A stretch of DNA of 64,000 bases. Source: Batillaria attramentaria. Taxonomy: Eukaryota > Mollusca > Gastropoda > Batillariidae. Under the pieces are notes generated by a model that saw only the letters and a program-made list of their open reading frames with translations, was not told the origin of the DNA and searched no databases. The DNA is taken from NCBI GenBank assembly GCA_018292915.2, contig JACVVK020000145.1:1240001-1304000 (forward strand), read 5' to 3'. Below are positions 55,340-64,000 of the stretch, piece by piece. The position numbers were made by a program, and so were the translations under genes. Numbering within the stretch: the stretch's first letter is position 1; each line of letters begins with the position of its first letter.

Positions 55340-56850
55340 ATCATTGAACTACTAATTTTACTTTTCGCAGACGACATTGTTCTTTTCTCAGAAACATTCG
55401 TAAGTCTTCAGAACCAACCAAGTAGTCTTTATTGTTCAGCAAACAAACTTCAACTAAAGGTAAACCTCTCTAAGAGTAATATGAATGTATTTACAAAAGG
55501 TGGTGTTCTGGCAGCTCGTGAGAGATGGGTGTATGACAATGTACAAATAGAAGTTTTCAATACTTACAAATACATTGGCCACAAGAAAGTTGAGTTTTTC
55601 GCACGTATGTGAAAACCTTACACCAAAGGTTAAAAAAGCTATTCTTAGTACACTTTTTAGTTTAGAAAATCAGTCTTACTGTATTTTATGCCTGCTTGCT
55701 TTGATATTGAACGGGTCCACCTGTATGCCATGAAAAGATTTCTTGGTGTGAACCTGTGTTCGCCTGATATGCTGCACGGTTACCTTGGGAGGGTCCCTCT
55801 GTATGTGATTCTGTATACAAGGTATATTAACTATTGGTGAAAGATTACCAGAATGGAACCAGACAGACTTCCATATCAGACGTATAATTGTTAGAAAGAC
55901 TAGATAACAAAGGTAAAGCATGCTGGGCAACAGATGTGGCTTAAAGATCTAAGCTCCCAACAAAAAGCTTTCCGAAGTGTGAAAAAAAACAAATGTACAG
56001 AGTCGACCGTGCAAGCACAGTCAACTCTGTCACAGTTGCAGAGTTTTCAGCGTCCCTGAACCCCAATAAAGCAAGGGAGCCTGATTTCACAGCTCAGTTT
56101 GCGTTTTGACACTGAGCGAGAAAGATCGTGCAGCACTCAACATCTGCTGGTCCCTGTAGCGATGTGTCTCGCTCACTGACCAAAAGCCAGATAATGATAC
56201 GGCAAACTCGTGCTCTGGTTTTATAAGGGTCCCCGAAGCGCCGAAAACTCTGCAACTGTGACAGAGTTGCCTGGATTATGCACAGTCGAAGGAGTCGCAG
56301 TTTTAAAAAAAAAAAACCGCAATGTTTGGGGCTTTTTGCTGAGATTGCAGACCTTTAACCAACGTGTGCAATCAGTTGACGGATTCATTTGATGCCTTAG
56401 GCAGACTTGTAGAATGTCATTGGGAGGATTGGAATACCATACCAGTAACAGTGATAGATGCTCCGTTTATAAGGCTTTTAAGTCTGATTTCGACGAGAGT
56501 CATACACATGCTTTATATCAACAGATTTAAATGGACAGCGCTTGTACGTTTTAGGTTTGGCTGATCAGATATTACTCTACACTCCTCTCGATATGCAAGG
56601 CATAACGTATGGCCTGTCCTATGTGTCATACATCCGTAGAAGATGAGCTACACTTTATCCTTTGTTGTCCTAGTCTTGCTGACTTAAGAATCCAGTATAT
56701 TCCTAAGAAGTTCTATAACTATCCTAGTGCATTTCGATGATCATTACAAAGGTCTTGAAAAAAACAGCGATATACATCTATAGAGCTCTCATGCGAAAGG
56801 ATGTTCTGACCAACTAGAACTACTGTACTCATATGCATTGTCCTGGTGAG
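55340..56850 (+). mobile_element. decayed LINE of the LINE B type
   Basis: Broken frames give LLFADDIVLFSE, then NKLQLKVNLSKSNMNVF, a VFNTYKYIG-like block, RVHLYAMKRFLGVNL and a degenerate Cys/His end near 56610-56700. Many stops. It ends close to the 3' UTR of the C1GALT1-like gene. Confidence 0.75.
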
Positions 56851-56857
56851 TCTTAGC

Positions 56858-56863
56858 TTTATT
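56858..56863 (-). promoter_or_regulatory. polyadenylation signal of the C1GALT1-like gene
   Basis: AATAAA on the minus strand lies about 120 bases after the stop codon at 56984-56982. It also lies next to the LINE end, so it may be borrowed from the repeat. Confidence 0.45.
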
Positions 56864-56981
56864 TATGTACGATCGACTCATTCCACGTATTCTCACAAAC
56901 CAAGCACCTGTTTACCTTTTCTGCATGTGTTTGTCACTCAGGAGCTGAATAATTATGAACTAGTTTTAGCTGGTCCATGTT

Positions 56982-57146
56982 TCATGGCATGGGGATAGTT
57001 TTATTTTGAAATAGATCTTTAAGCTTGGCGGGATCTTGAACACGGCCATAGACAGAAGTCCGGTACAAAAGGTGGTCCAGAACAAGCATTTGGTCCGGAT
57101 CGACATCGTGAAAACTGATGGTCAGCTCGCTGCAACAGTTCCGACC
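56982..57146 (-). CDS. C1GALT1-like: C1GALT1-like exon 6 (last)
   Basis: The acceptor is TTTCAG (57148-57147 on +). It encodes GRNCCSELTISFHDVDPDQM and a tail ending TIPMP, stop TGA. CCS-(D/E)-L-x-(V/I)-(S/T)-F-H is the family hallmark; the histidine lies in the catalytic region. Confidence 0.93.
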   Translation of the reverse strand, partial: GRNCCSELTISFHDVDPDQMLVLDHLLYRTSVYGRVQDPAKLKDLFQNKTIPMP

Positions 57147-57289
57147 CTGAAACAGACAAGACAGAAGCATGACAGCATAATGTTTTTTTAAAAGAGCATC
57201 GGGTCTCGCCAAATCACCAAGAAGGCTACATCCTCGGTGACTGACGTTAGCACACAAACCCTCATTTCACACAGCCATCGAATAATAAT

Positions 57290-57600
57290 GAGATTGATAC
57301 TACTAATAATAATGAGGATATTTTGGCGCCCAACCTCCTGCTGGAGCTTTGTGCGCCTTACAATAGCAGAACAGCAGTAACTACATTACATACATACATA
57401 CATTACATAGCTTACATACACACAGTCATACAATACATTCTTACAAACATCATGATGATGATGATGATGAAAAGCTGATTCGTAATGCAGCCGGAAGAAA
57501 TGCGTCTTCAACGCAGTTTTGAATGACTCAACAGACTCAGCCTGACGAACGTGAAAAAGCAGACTGTTCCAAAGATGCGGACCATGATAGAGCAATGAAC
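57290..57600 (-). mobile_element. LINE 3' end in intron 5
   Basis: The minus strand encodes GPHLWNSLLFHVRQAESVES, then FKTALKTHFFRL, the CR1/L2 terminal block, ending in an (ATT)n-like tail near 57300. A (TGA)n run lies at 57450-57470. Confidence 0.75.
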
Positions 57601-57724
57601 GTTGACCTAGTGTCTTAGTCTTGACCTGTGGAATGTGCAGGATGTTGCTGTCAGCACACGATCTGATACTTATTTCTGCTGCCCCACTTCCTCGCCAGCT
57701 CCGGTGGTGTTCTTGCTAGGTCAT

Positions 57725-58168
57725 GGGGATTTGGTCTAGTGGTTAAGGCATCCGACTTCGGATCCTGAGCTGCCTGGTTCGAGTCCCCGGTGGGCAGGAA
57801 AATGGTTGGATTTTTCCATACCATATCGAGTCAAATCCATGTGGAGACTCGTTTACGGTGCCTGTCTCGCCTTCGTGTACACATGCACGCACAAATATCA
57901 AGTGTGAACGCTAAAAATCCCACGTTCATCTTTCGAAGAAGAGTAGGCTGTGGCCGCGGTGGCGTGGTAAAACAGAAATACTGTCGCACGCACCAGAGTG
58001 AATAGCAGGGTGGAGGTTTGCACATAAAGTAGCGCTTAGCGGCAGCAGGCTTTCACTGCTTCGTCCTCCAGCCCTGCGGCGCCATGAGCATCTCAGTAGA
58101 GATGAATACGTGCGCCGAGGAGAAGTCTACCATACCATACCATACCATACCATACCATACCATACCAT
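57725..58168 (+). mobile_element. tRNA-derived SINE with (CCATA)n tail, copy 2
   Basis: Near-identical to 43591-44008: head GGGGATTTGGTCTAGTGGTT, GGTTCGAGTCC, same body, about eight CCATA units at the end. It lies in intron 5 of the C1GALT1-like gene, antisense to it. Confidence 0.9.
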
Positions 58169-58234
58169 CATGGGTGAAAATGGACGGAGGGCAGGGAAGC
58201 TGGACCAGTTTTCTTATACATAATGAGGACTATG

Positions 58235-58406
58235 AGGGTGATTCACCATGGAGGTCCGTTTGGGACTGAGTGATACAGCCGTATTCCGAGATATCCCGGC
58301 GTTAACTGGGAACTACGGCACCTGCGATACTAGCCATGTTGTCATCCACATCATGAGACGCATCAACACAAGGGAAGCATCCCTACAGTCGCACCCTGAA
58401 ATTGTG

Positions 58407-58466
<60 letters not shown>

Positions 58467-58590
58467 CAACAGCCTCCCCACTGAGCCCGAAACCGGCCTT
58501 TGTAGGAAAAACTCTTGCCTCGGCTGGGATTCGAACCTGGATCTCTCGGTCCATAGTCCGAGGTGCATACTACTACGCCAGGGGACTCTA
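58235..58590 (-). mobile_element. tRNA-headed SINE in intron 5
   Basis: The minus-strand head (about 58585 to 58515) has CCCCTGGCGTAGTAGTATGC and AGGTTCGAATCCCAGC as A- and B-box-like regions. The body (58240-58400) matches 39125-39330. A (TG)n with one slip lies at 58404-58464. Confidence 0.65.
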
Positions 58591-58612
58591 GGCAGTTCTT
58601 TACATTGCTTAC

Positions 58613-58810
58613 CACCTGCTGCGGAAAATGCGCAAGTCTCTTCATAATGCGAGTAAGTTGTTTGCTAGCGATGACCTCTTGCGCACTTTGCTGGTGGAAA
58701 CTTTCCCTGCCAAACTTGTCAAGAGAATAATGACGCTTCACTCCCGCAGCATGCAGGCATTTTGCAATATGAATATCATCTGAATGGCGCTCCACAGGTG
58801 GACACTTGTT
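58613..58810 (-). CDS. C1GALT1-like: C1GALT1-like exon 5
   Basis: It encodes NKCPPVERHSDDIHIAKCLH, AAGVKRHYSLDKFGRESFH and a segment to HFPQQV. The (D/E)D-x-x-(L/I)-x-x-C-(M/L) pattern and G-(K/R)-E-(T/S)-F fit the family. The acceptor is TTTTGCAG; the donor is GTAAGC (exon end 58613) or GTGGTA (58616), both in phase 0. Confidence 0.92.
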
Positions 58811-59436
58811 CTGCAAAACATTGGACATGAGTTTTGATGGAGTCATTTCAAAAACACATCACTGCATTTCAGATCTGTGTGATTTTTATTTATTTTTTCC
58901 CCTTCTCTCAAAAAACCGCGCAAAGCATTGTAAGGCAACCCATTTATAAACTTTTTGTGTGTGTTTGAACGCTTCTCCTCTTCTTTTTTTTTAAACAATA
59001 CAATACAATATCCAACCGTAAACAAATAATTAGACAAATAAATAAAAAAAAAAAAAAACCAAACAAAAACACAAAACCAACCAACCAACCAACCAACCAA
59101 CCAAACAACAAAAAAACACACACAGCAATATATTAATCGCTGCAGTAGATCTGCAATACACTACACACCACAATAAAGTATCCATCCATAGATAATAATT
59201 AGTAAAAAAAAAAAAAAAAAAAAAACACACCACCACCACCACTACCACCAACAACACCAACAAAAAAAAATAAACAAACACCAGAACGATGTAATACCTT
59301 TCACAATGAAACTTAACGACGCTGACCAAGAAAGAAAAGGGAAGACAACGAAGGAAGGTCAAAGGTAGGACAACAAACATAGAATACATTGAACATGTAA
59401 GAGGCTGTGTGGGTGTTATGGGACTGTAGCACACAC
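58811..59436. other. C1GALT1-like intron 4, A-rich
   Basis: Long A-rich stretches at 59040-59110 ((CCAA)n) and 59205-59270. No exon is seen. Confidence 0.5.
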
Positions 59437-59536
59437 CTTTTCAAATCCCTCTTCAATCAACACACGAAGAGCTTCTCTGCTTATCAGCCAGCCTCCCCCT
59501 CCCGCCATGAACCCGTGTGGTGTGTACACTTGGTAT
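59437..59536 (-). CDS. C1GALT1-like: C1GALT1-like exon 4
   Basis: A 100-base exon too short for simple ORF finding. It encodes YQVYTPHGFMAGGGGWLISR, then EALRVLIEEGFEK, aligned with the family block G-Y-M-S-G-G-A-G-Y-V-L-S-x-E-A-L. The acceptor is TTTGCAG and the donor GTGTGT; phases 2 in, 0 out. Confidence 0.92.
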
Positions 59537-60145
59537 CTGCAAAACGTACTGTGAACTACTGATCGATGTATAAAACACCCAGCTATTGTTAATTAGAAGA
59601 AAAAAAAATCGTGTTTTTTTTACCCACTCAGAAACTCCGCCATGTATTATGATAGAGTAGACACTGAAATACGAAAGAATAAGAAAGCTATATTAAACAT
59701 ACTTTTTTGGGTCGATTTTCTTAGAAAAAGTGTTATTTTTGTCAGATTACGCAAACCGTGGGACAAAATCTTTTGTTGTGGCTTTTTCCTCCTTATCTCG
59801 TCTTTGATATCACCCGTTATGTGGTTTGTAAGGGGGTGTGTGTTCACTACGCACCCTGCAATGCAAACGCCTTTGTGGCCGGCCGTACACACATCGTGGG
59901 TTGATTTGATTCCTTTTTGTGTGATAACGTTTGTTGTGTGTGTGTTTCGGACTAGTTCAGTGCTGAACGCACTCGATCAGTCCTCATCAGCGACCACCGG
60001 GTTTTAAAGGACGTTGAACCCACAAACATACCGCTAACCGTATAATTTATGATGTATCTTCGTAAATTGTCTCATCGTACATCCTCAAACCACCACGTTA
60101 ACCCCGTGGTAACCCGACACACAGAATTGCAAAACCGACACTCAC
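59537..60145. other. C1GALT1-like intron 3
   Basis: 59797-60020 (+) holds a decayed relative of the SINE at 51528 (CGTCTTTGATATCACCCGTT … AAAGGACGTTGAACCCACAA). No exon is seen. Confidence 0.5.
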
Positions 60146-60515
60146 AACTGCCCAAGATAGACGGGTTGGTTCGGGTCGTATTTAGACAACAGCAGACGCA
60201 GGTTTTCCATGATGGCGTAAGTGTTGTCGTCTGCTCTGTAGAACCAGTCGTACTGATCCAAGTGATGCTTGTATATGTACACCGTAGCGGCATACATTTT
60301 CTCCGCCAGTCTGTTGGTGCCGTCGACGCCCACAGACACGATGTCCCAGGCCGGCTGCTTCGTTTCCACGAAGAATAAGTGACCATCACAGCGCCGCACC
60401 CACGTCTCGTTCACCGCCCGGATGCTCTTGGTGATGTCAGAGGCACGCGCAGGCACCCAGCACAGCACGCGCGTTTGGGTGCTAAGTTCTCGTGCCACGG
60501 AATCGTCAATGGACA
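60146..60515 (-). CDS. C1GALT1-like: C1GALT1-like exon 3: catalytic core
   Basis: It encodes LSTQTRVLCWVPARASDI, KSIRAVNETWVRRCDGHLFF, YDWFYRADDNTYAIMENLRL and LLSKYDPNQPVYLGQL. RxLCWV, TWxxRC and the DWF-x-x-ADD block are family hallmarks. The codons at 60231-60223 read GAC GAC AAC, so the third acidic residue of the metal triad is Asn. The acceptor is TTTCAG; the donor GTGAGT is strong. Confidence 0.95.
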
Positions 60516-60784
60516 CTGAAAGTAAAAGAATGCATCAGAGTATATTAGGGTGACGTCACACGGGGTGCTTTGTTCGTCCGAACAAACAGCGAACACAACC
60601 GAACACGGTGATCAACCATCCAAGAACTGACGAAAGTCACCGCTGCTTGTACTTCGCAACACAGCTACGACCACTGAGACAGGCAGGCTACGTGAGTATT
60701 GAGGTAGTTTGGCGGTGCAGAGAGTTGTGTCCCTTGCCACTTCGCTTTTCCGGTTTCGACGGTGATAGGTCTGGCACAGGGTAA

Positions 60785-60843
60785 TAATAATAATAAAATT
60801 GCTTTTATATAGCGCAGTATCCCAGCAGACGCTGGCTCAGAGC

Positions 60844-60937
<94 letters not shown>

Positions 60938-61440
60938 ACTTTCATAACATACAGCTGGGATCTCGATAACATGAGCTATGGGGGTGGGGGTGGGGGGTTG
61001 AGTATTTACAGATGGCTAGAGTTGCGCAAGCAACAAAGACCATTTCGCAGCTAAGAAGGAGAGAAGGCTGACTGGAAGAAGTGGGCTTGTAGTTTGTTTT
61101 TAGAAACTGCGAAAGATGGAGACTGACGGACATGTAGCGGAAGTGAATTCCAAACTATCGGGACCTGGTATAAAAGGACCTCCTGCTAAATGTAAGTTTC
61201 ACACGGGGGATGGTGAGAAGTTTTTCTGAACTGGACCGGAGAGTTCTTGGCGGGTCGTAATCGGTCAGACAAGATGACAAGTATGCTGGCAGTGTACCAT
61301 CGAAGAAGCGATAGGCAAGGGATGCGAGTTTAAGCTCTGTGCGCAGTTTTACGGCGAGCCAATGCAAATGCTTCAGAAGTGGGGTAGCATGATCTCTGCG
61401 TTTCTTTTGAAGGACAATCTTAGGTAGGGTCAGCTAACCA
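60785..61440 (-). mobile_element. L2/CR1-like LINE 3' end in intron 2
   Basis: The minus strand encodes LHWLAVKLRTELKLASLAYR, then FFDGTLPAYLSSCL and a SSSEKLLTIPR block, with a tail of (ATT)n at about 60784-60797 and TATATAAAAGCAATTTTA. A (CA)44-type tract (60849-60936) and a SINE-core fragment (61020-61060) sit inside. Confidence 0.75.
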
Positions 61441-61534
61441 AATCAAACAGACTTCTTTGGAGTTTGATGATGTACACACACGTCAAATATAGTGTTGACT
61501 GCTTTACCCTTCCTTGAGATATTTTGGTCCTACG

Positions 61535-61536
<2 letters not shown>

Positions 61537-61628
<92 letters not shown>

Positions 61629-61640
61629 CACACACACACA
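61537..61640. repeat. (CA)n, about 50 units, 54 bp beyond the exon 2 donor
   Basis: A very long CA tract with a few CG interruptions. On the sense strand of the gene it is (TG)n within 54-160 bases of the exon 2 donor (61693). Confidence 0.9.
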
Positions 61641-61693
61641 GAGTTGTCGGCAGTAATCCCTACTGAATGAATCAAATAAACGACAGTACATAC

Positions 61694-61801
61694 ACGTATC
61701 ATGCCACGTGTGCTGTTCTGTGTCCGGCTCGGGATCCACATTAATTTTCTTCTCCAAAGACACAGATTGCTCTGCTGACTCTCTGAAATCGTGCGTTTTT
61801 C
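61694..61801 (-). CDS. C1GALT1-like: C1GALT1-like exon 2: stem region
   Basis: It encodes GKTHDFRESAEQSVSLEKKI and a polar acidic stretch ending TWHDT, as expected for the stem between anchor and catalytic domain. The acceptor is GTTTCCAG. The GTATGT donor at 61693 was chosen because it gives phase 1, matching exon 3. Confidence 0.82.
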
Positions 61802-61859
61802 CTGGAAACAAACCAAAGGCGTATGAGCAGAGGAAGCGAGTCCAACAAGATCAGAAAAA

Positions 61860-62338
61860 AAAGAATCGTACATTTAATAATAAGAAGAAGAAGAAGAAGA
61901 ACAGCAATAACTGGGTTTTCAGACAGAGGAACCGAGTCCATCTGAAAACAAGATCAGGAAACAAACAACAACAACAAAACAACAAAAACAAGAATCGTAC
62001 ATATATCGATGTACTAAAAATCAGCTTGTGCCTGAAAAAATATAATCTTAAAAAAGGCGAGGACCACAAAAATGACGCGTAACTCAATGAAACCATGATG
62101 CTTATGCCCCTTTGTGCATACTGGCCCGGATATACAGGCAAACTATTTAGTGTGGGGTTCTCTTTCCGAATGATAATCTACTGGATGTTGCTGTTGTAAA
62201 GCTTACATGCGTTCAGCAGCTGTGTTTTGTATTGTAAAGTTCAGTAAAGTAAAGTTATGTTTACGTTGTTTTTCCTGATGTTATTATCATATACTGTCAA
62301 AGTCAAGTTTCCCAATGTAGAAAGTTAGAGTTGTTGTT

Positions 62339-62373
<35 letters not shown>

Positions 62374-62551
62374 ATAAACACACACTGTTTTAACTCTGAT
62401 AATACCTACGTCTTCAGCTTCTAACACTGATACTAATGCTTCTGACTGCCATTAACACATTTCGTAGTGCGCATGAGTACCCACAATTTTGACTTTTTTT
62501 CGGTTTTGGCCCTGCATGTGATAATCAGGCGAGATTAACGGTTCCTTCACG

Positions 62552-62598
<47 letters not shown>

Positions 62599-62675
62599 CA
62601 CACACACAACGCTCTATGAAAACACTGGAAAATGCATGTGTAAAAGTATAGGTTTGAATGAGCTGCTGGTCTTAC
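61860..62675. other. C1GALT1-like intron 1
   Basis: Contains (AAG)n at 61881-61900, CAA-rich runs at 61960-61995, (GAT)n at 62341-62372 and (CACG)n(CA)n at 62553-62608. No exon is seen. Confidence 0.5.
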
Positions 62676-62760
62676 CTGGTGATATGATGTACACATACAG
62701 TGCCGCAGAGCTCAGAATTATGGCCAAGAAGAAGGGCAGATTTTTTACGAAACGCCCCAT
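62676..62760 (-). CDS. C1GALT1-like: C1GALT1-like exon 1: start codon and membrane anchor
   Basis: ATG at 62760-62758 opens MGRFVKNLPFFLAIILSSAA, continuing LYVYIISP; residues about 9-26 form a single hydrophobic helix after basic residues, a type II signal anchor. The donor is GTAAGA at 62675 in phase 1, fitting exon 2. The coding stretch is only 28 codons, hence easily missed. Confidence 0.82.
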
Positions 62761-62867
62761 CCTTTGTGTTTTTCATAAATGAACACGTTGCTGGAGAAAT
62801 TGACTGGTGTGTTGCCCGGGGGGGGGGGGGAGGGGGGAGGAGGGGGGAGGGGGGGGTGTCAGTCAGT
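62761..62867. promoter_or_regulatory. G-rich intergenic interval, possible bidirectional promoter
   Basis: About 107 bp separate the minus-strand ATG (62760) from a plus-strand ATG (62868). 62818-62856 is almost all G in four or more runs on the + strand, able to form a G-quadruplex. No TATA box is seen. Confidence 0.35.
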
Positions 62868-62932
62868 ATGGCGGAATATGTTTTTCCCGGAGCTGCTACG
62901 TGTCTGCTACTTTCGAAGACGATTGCTATCAG
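62868..62932 (+). CDS. possible first coding exon of a divergent gene
   Basis: ATGGCGGAATATG opens MAEYVFPGAATCLLLSKTIA and ends at an AG|GTATGT donor (62933). The start context (G at +4) and strong donor fit a first exon, but no downstream exon is recognised in the remaining 1 kb. It could be part of a 5' UTR or chance. Confidence 0.3.
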
Positions 62933-63310
62933 GTATGTGGCTACACCGCACCACTTCACAACTGTCCTTTCGGAAAATCAGTTTAAATGCATAGCAAATG
63001 TTTAGACTGAGGCAATTTCGACTTGTAAATGGTAAAATGGTCTAAGTGCTTCTAAATTCTATCGCGCTTAGGTCCTTTTATCTAGAGACGATAGAACGCC
63101 TATATTCATTAGACCACGTGTCCACGCTGCTATCTCTGCTGCAAAACAGAATACTAATTTTATTGGGTATATTTTAAAACGTTTGGGGGGCATAATAATT
63201 TGAATACACAGAGAACATCAAAGGTTTTCCAAAGAAGGACCGTTCAAACAAATTCTTCAGATGTGCAGCTCTCCCTGAATTAAATTAACCAGCTACTGGC
63301 ATATCTACAG
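62933..63310. other. unassigned
   Basis: Nothing recognisable is visible in this stretch. Confidence 0.4.
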
Positions 63311-63619
63311 TTGCCTAAAGCGGTCAACAAAAGAAGCCCCACGAACGATCTATCCATCTGTTTCGCCAACAACAGAGGAGACATGGATGCAGAGATAGCA
63401 GAGCACGGGACTCGCTCACGGGGTATAGTCAAAATGGATGCCAGTGTTTCTGGTGCTACACCGCTTCAACCATGTCCTGAGCCGAATACAATCGCACATT
63501 TCTTAATCTCGTGCGTGTACCTTGCCGAGATTCGCGTAAAACATTACCCCGCAGATTGTTTGAAGTTGTTTTTCCCTGATGTCCCCCCTGACAGCATCTT
63601 TAGCCTCTTGAAAGAGTGA
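63311..63619 (+). pseudogene. LINE C-terminal fragment (tentative)
   Basis: The frame ends CPEPNTIAHFLISCVYLAEI, similar to the C-x-x-…-H-x-x-x-x-C-x-x-Y-x-x-x-R end of non-LTR ORF2 proteins. The first cysteine pair is incomplete and the upstream part is unlike RT. Confidence 0.35.
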
Positions 63620-63763
63620 AATCTGTTCTATAAAATTTATACACCTCAGGTAATAAGGGCTACCCTCGACCTCTGTATGCTCGATGTACAAAGAAGTGAA
63701 ACGTGTTTGTTATTTAAACAGGATAGACGTTTTACGCCTTGTCTTATTGTCTTCCCTTTTTAT

Positions 63764-64000
63764 TTTAGTCCGGAAAAGAAGGACCTTGATTAGCCACGGA
63801 ATGAGCCCTAACTAACTAACTAACTAACTAGGGTGGGTGGGTGTTTGGGGGTTTAACGTTCTTTTCCACGGGTGATATCAAAGACGGGGCAACGATGAAA
63901 AAGCCAGCACAAATATTTGGCCCCAGCAGGGATACAAACTCATGACCCGTAGCACCGTCAGGTCAGAGTGTGTCTGACCAGCTGCACCCAGTGTTTCCAT
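63764..64000 (-). mobile_element. SINE fragments at the right edge
   Basis: 63764-63830 is a SINE-core piece ending (AACT)n. 63831-64000 is a minus-strand relative of the SINE at 51528: GGGTGGGTGGGTGT, TTTAACGTTCTTTTCC, ACGGGTGATATCAAAGACGG, then a tRNA-like head broken by the window end. Confidence 0.7.

Larger units (their letters stand above)
56858..62760 (-). other. C1GALT1-like: C1GALT1/Cosmc-family glycosyltransferase-like gene (overview)
   Basis: Six exons give 1,026 coding bases, 341 residues, with consistent phases throughout. The protein is type II: short cytosolic tail, one membrane anchor, a stem, then a galactosyltransferase domain. C1GALT1 (T-synthase) adds galactose to GalNAc-Ser/Thr in the Golgi, making core-1 O-glycans; its relative Cosmc is an ER chaperone without activity. 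This protein has RVLCWVPA, ADDNTY, ENLRLLLSKYDPNQPVYLG, GFMAGGGGWLIS and CCSELTISFHDVD. The triad D-D-N replaces D-D-D, and the stretch before CCSE is short and Cosmc-like. It could be an enzyme with an altered metal site or a chaperone-type paralog. Confidence 0.9.

Overview
The window is animal nuclear DNA. Spliced GT-AG genes sit among long introns, dense non-LTR retrotransposons, tRNA-derived SINEs, DNA-transposon remnants and many (TG)n/(CA)n tracts. The repeat types (L2/CR1-like LINEs ending in (ATT)n, Helentron/pearl-like units carrying a microsatellite and internal tandem repeats, a LINE ORF1 preceded by a 2A sequence) fit a lophotrochozoan, most likely a mollusc and perhaps a gastropod. 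The species cannot be read from the sequence.

Two genes can be assembled exon by exon. Gene 1 (+ strand, from beyond the left edge to about 50.65 kb) is the 3' part of an ABCA-subfamily lipid transporter closest to ABCA3. It has sixteen exons: nucleotide-binding domain 1 (NBD1) in exons 1-6, an acidic linker in exon 7, transmembrane domain 2 (TMD2) in exons 8-11, NBD2 in exons 12-16, and stop TAA at 50,485. Exon numbers are local to the window. All internal splice phases agree except exon 12/13, and exon 9 needs three single-base corrections, all at or beside short homopolymers. Gene 2 (- strand, 62,760 to 56,982) is a complete six-exon, 341-residue type II membrane protein of the C1GALT1/Cosmc family. 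Its metal-binding triad reads D-D-N instead of D-D-D. The two genes converge. A possible divergent + strand first exon at 62,868 shares a G-rich promoter interval with gene 2.

Layout. 0-7 kb: NBD1 exons separated by repeat-filled introns. 7.3-19.2 kb: one intron holding a nest of minus-strand LINEs. LINE A is split by LINE B, with a 17-bp target duplication, and also by a 671-bp inverted-repeat element. LINE C abuts its 5' end. 19.8-22.5 kb: linker exon 7, a second copy of the 671-bp element, a small copy of the exon 7 start, and exon 8. 22.5-29.5 kb: intron with a P2X7-C-like pseudogene, tandem repeats and a 1.5-kb inverted-repeat element. 29.5-30.2 kb: large TMD2 exon 9, followed directly by a 2.56-kb array of a 34-bp repeat. 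33.6-37.3 kb: exons 10-12, exon 10 ending in a threefold 81-bp repeat that triplicates its splice donor. 37-46.5 kb: a large intron with a pogo/Tigger-like element that itself contains a TTAA-flanked inverted-repeat element, then exon 13. 46.5-50.5 kb: last NBD2 exons and a large interleaved inverted repeat. 50.7-56.9 kb: intergenic repeats including two LINE copies of the LINE B type. 57-64 kb: gene 2, SINEs and LINE remnants.

The most interesting signals are ways repeats meet splicing and translation: UG tracts placed at ABCA splice sites, an in-frame triplicated donor, exon fragments copied with their acceptors, an intronic array whose every unit resembles a 3' splice site, a 2A recoding sequence ahead of a LINE ORF1, dispersed repeats carrying nuclear-receptor-type half sites, and a C1GALT1/Cosmc-like protein with an altered metal site.
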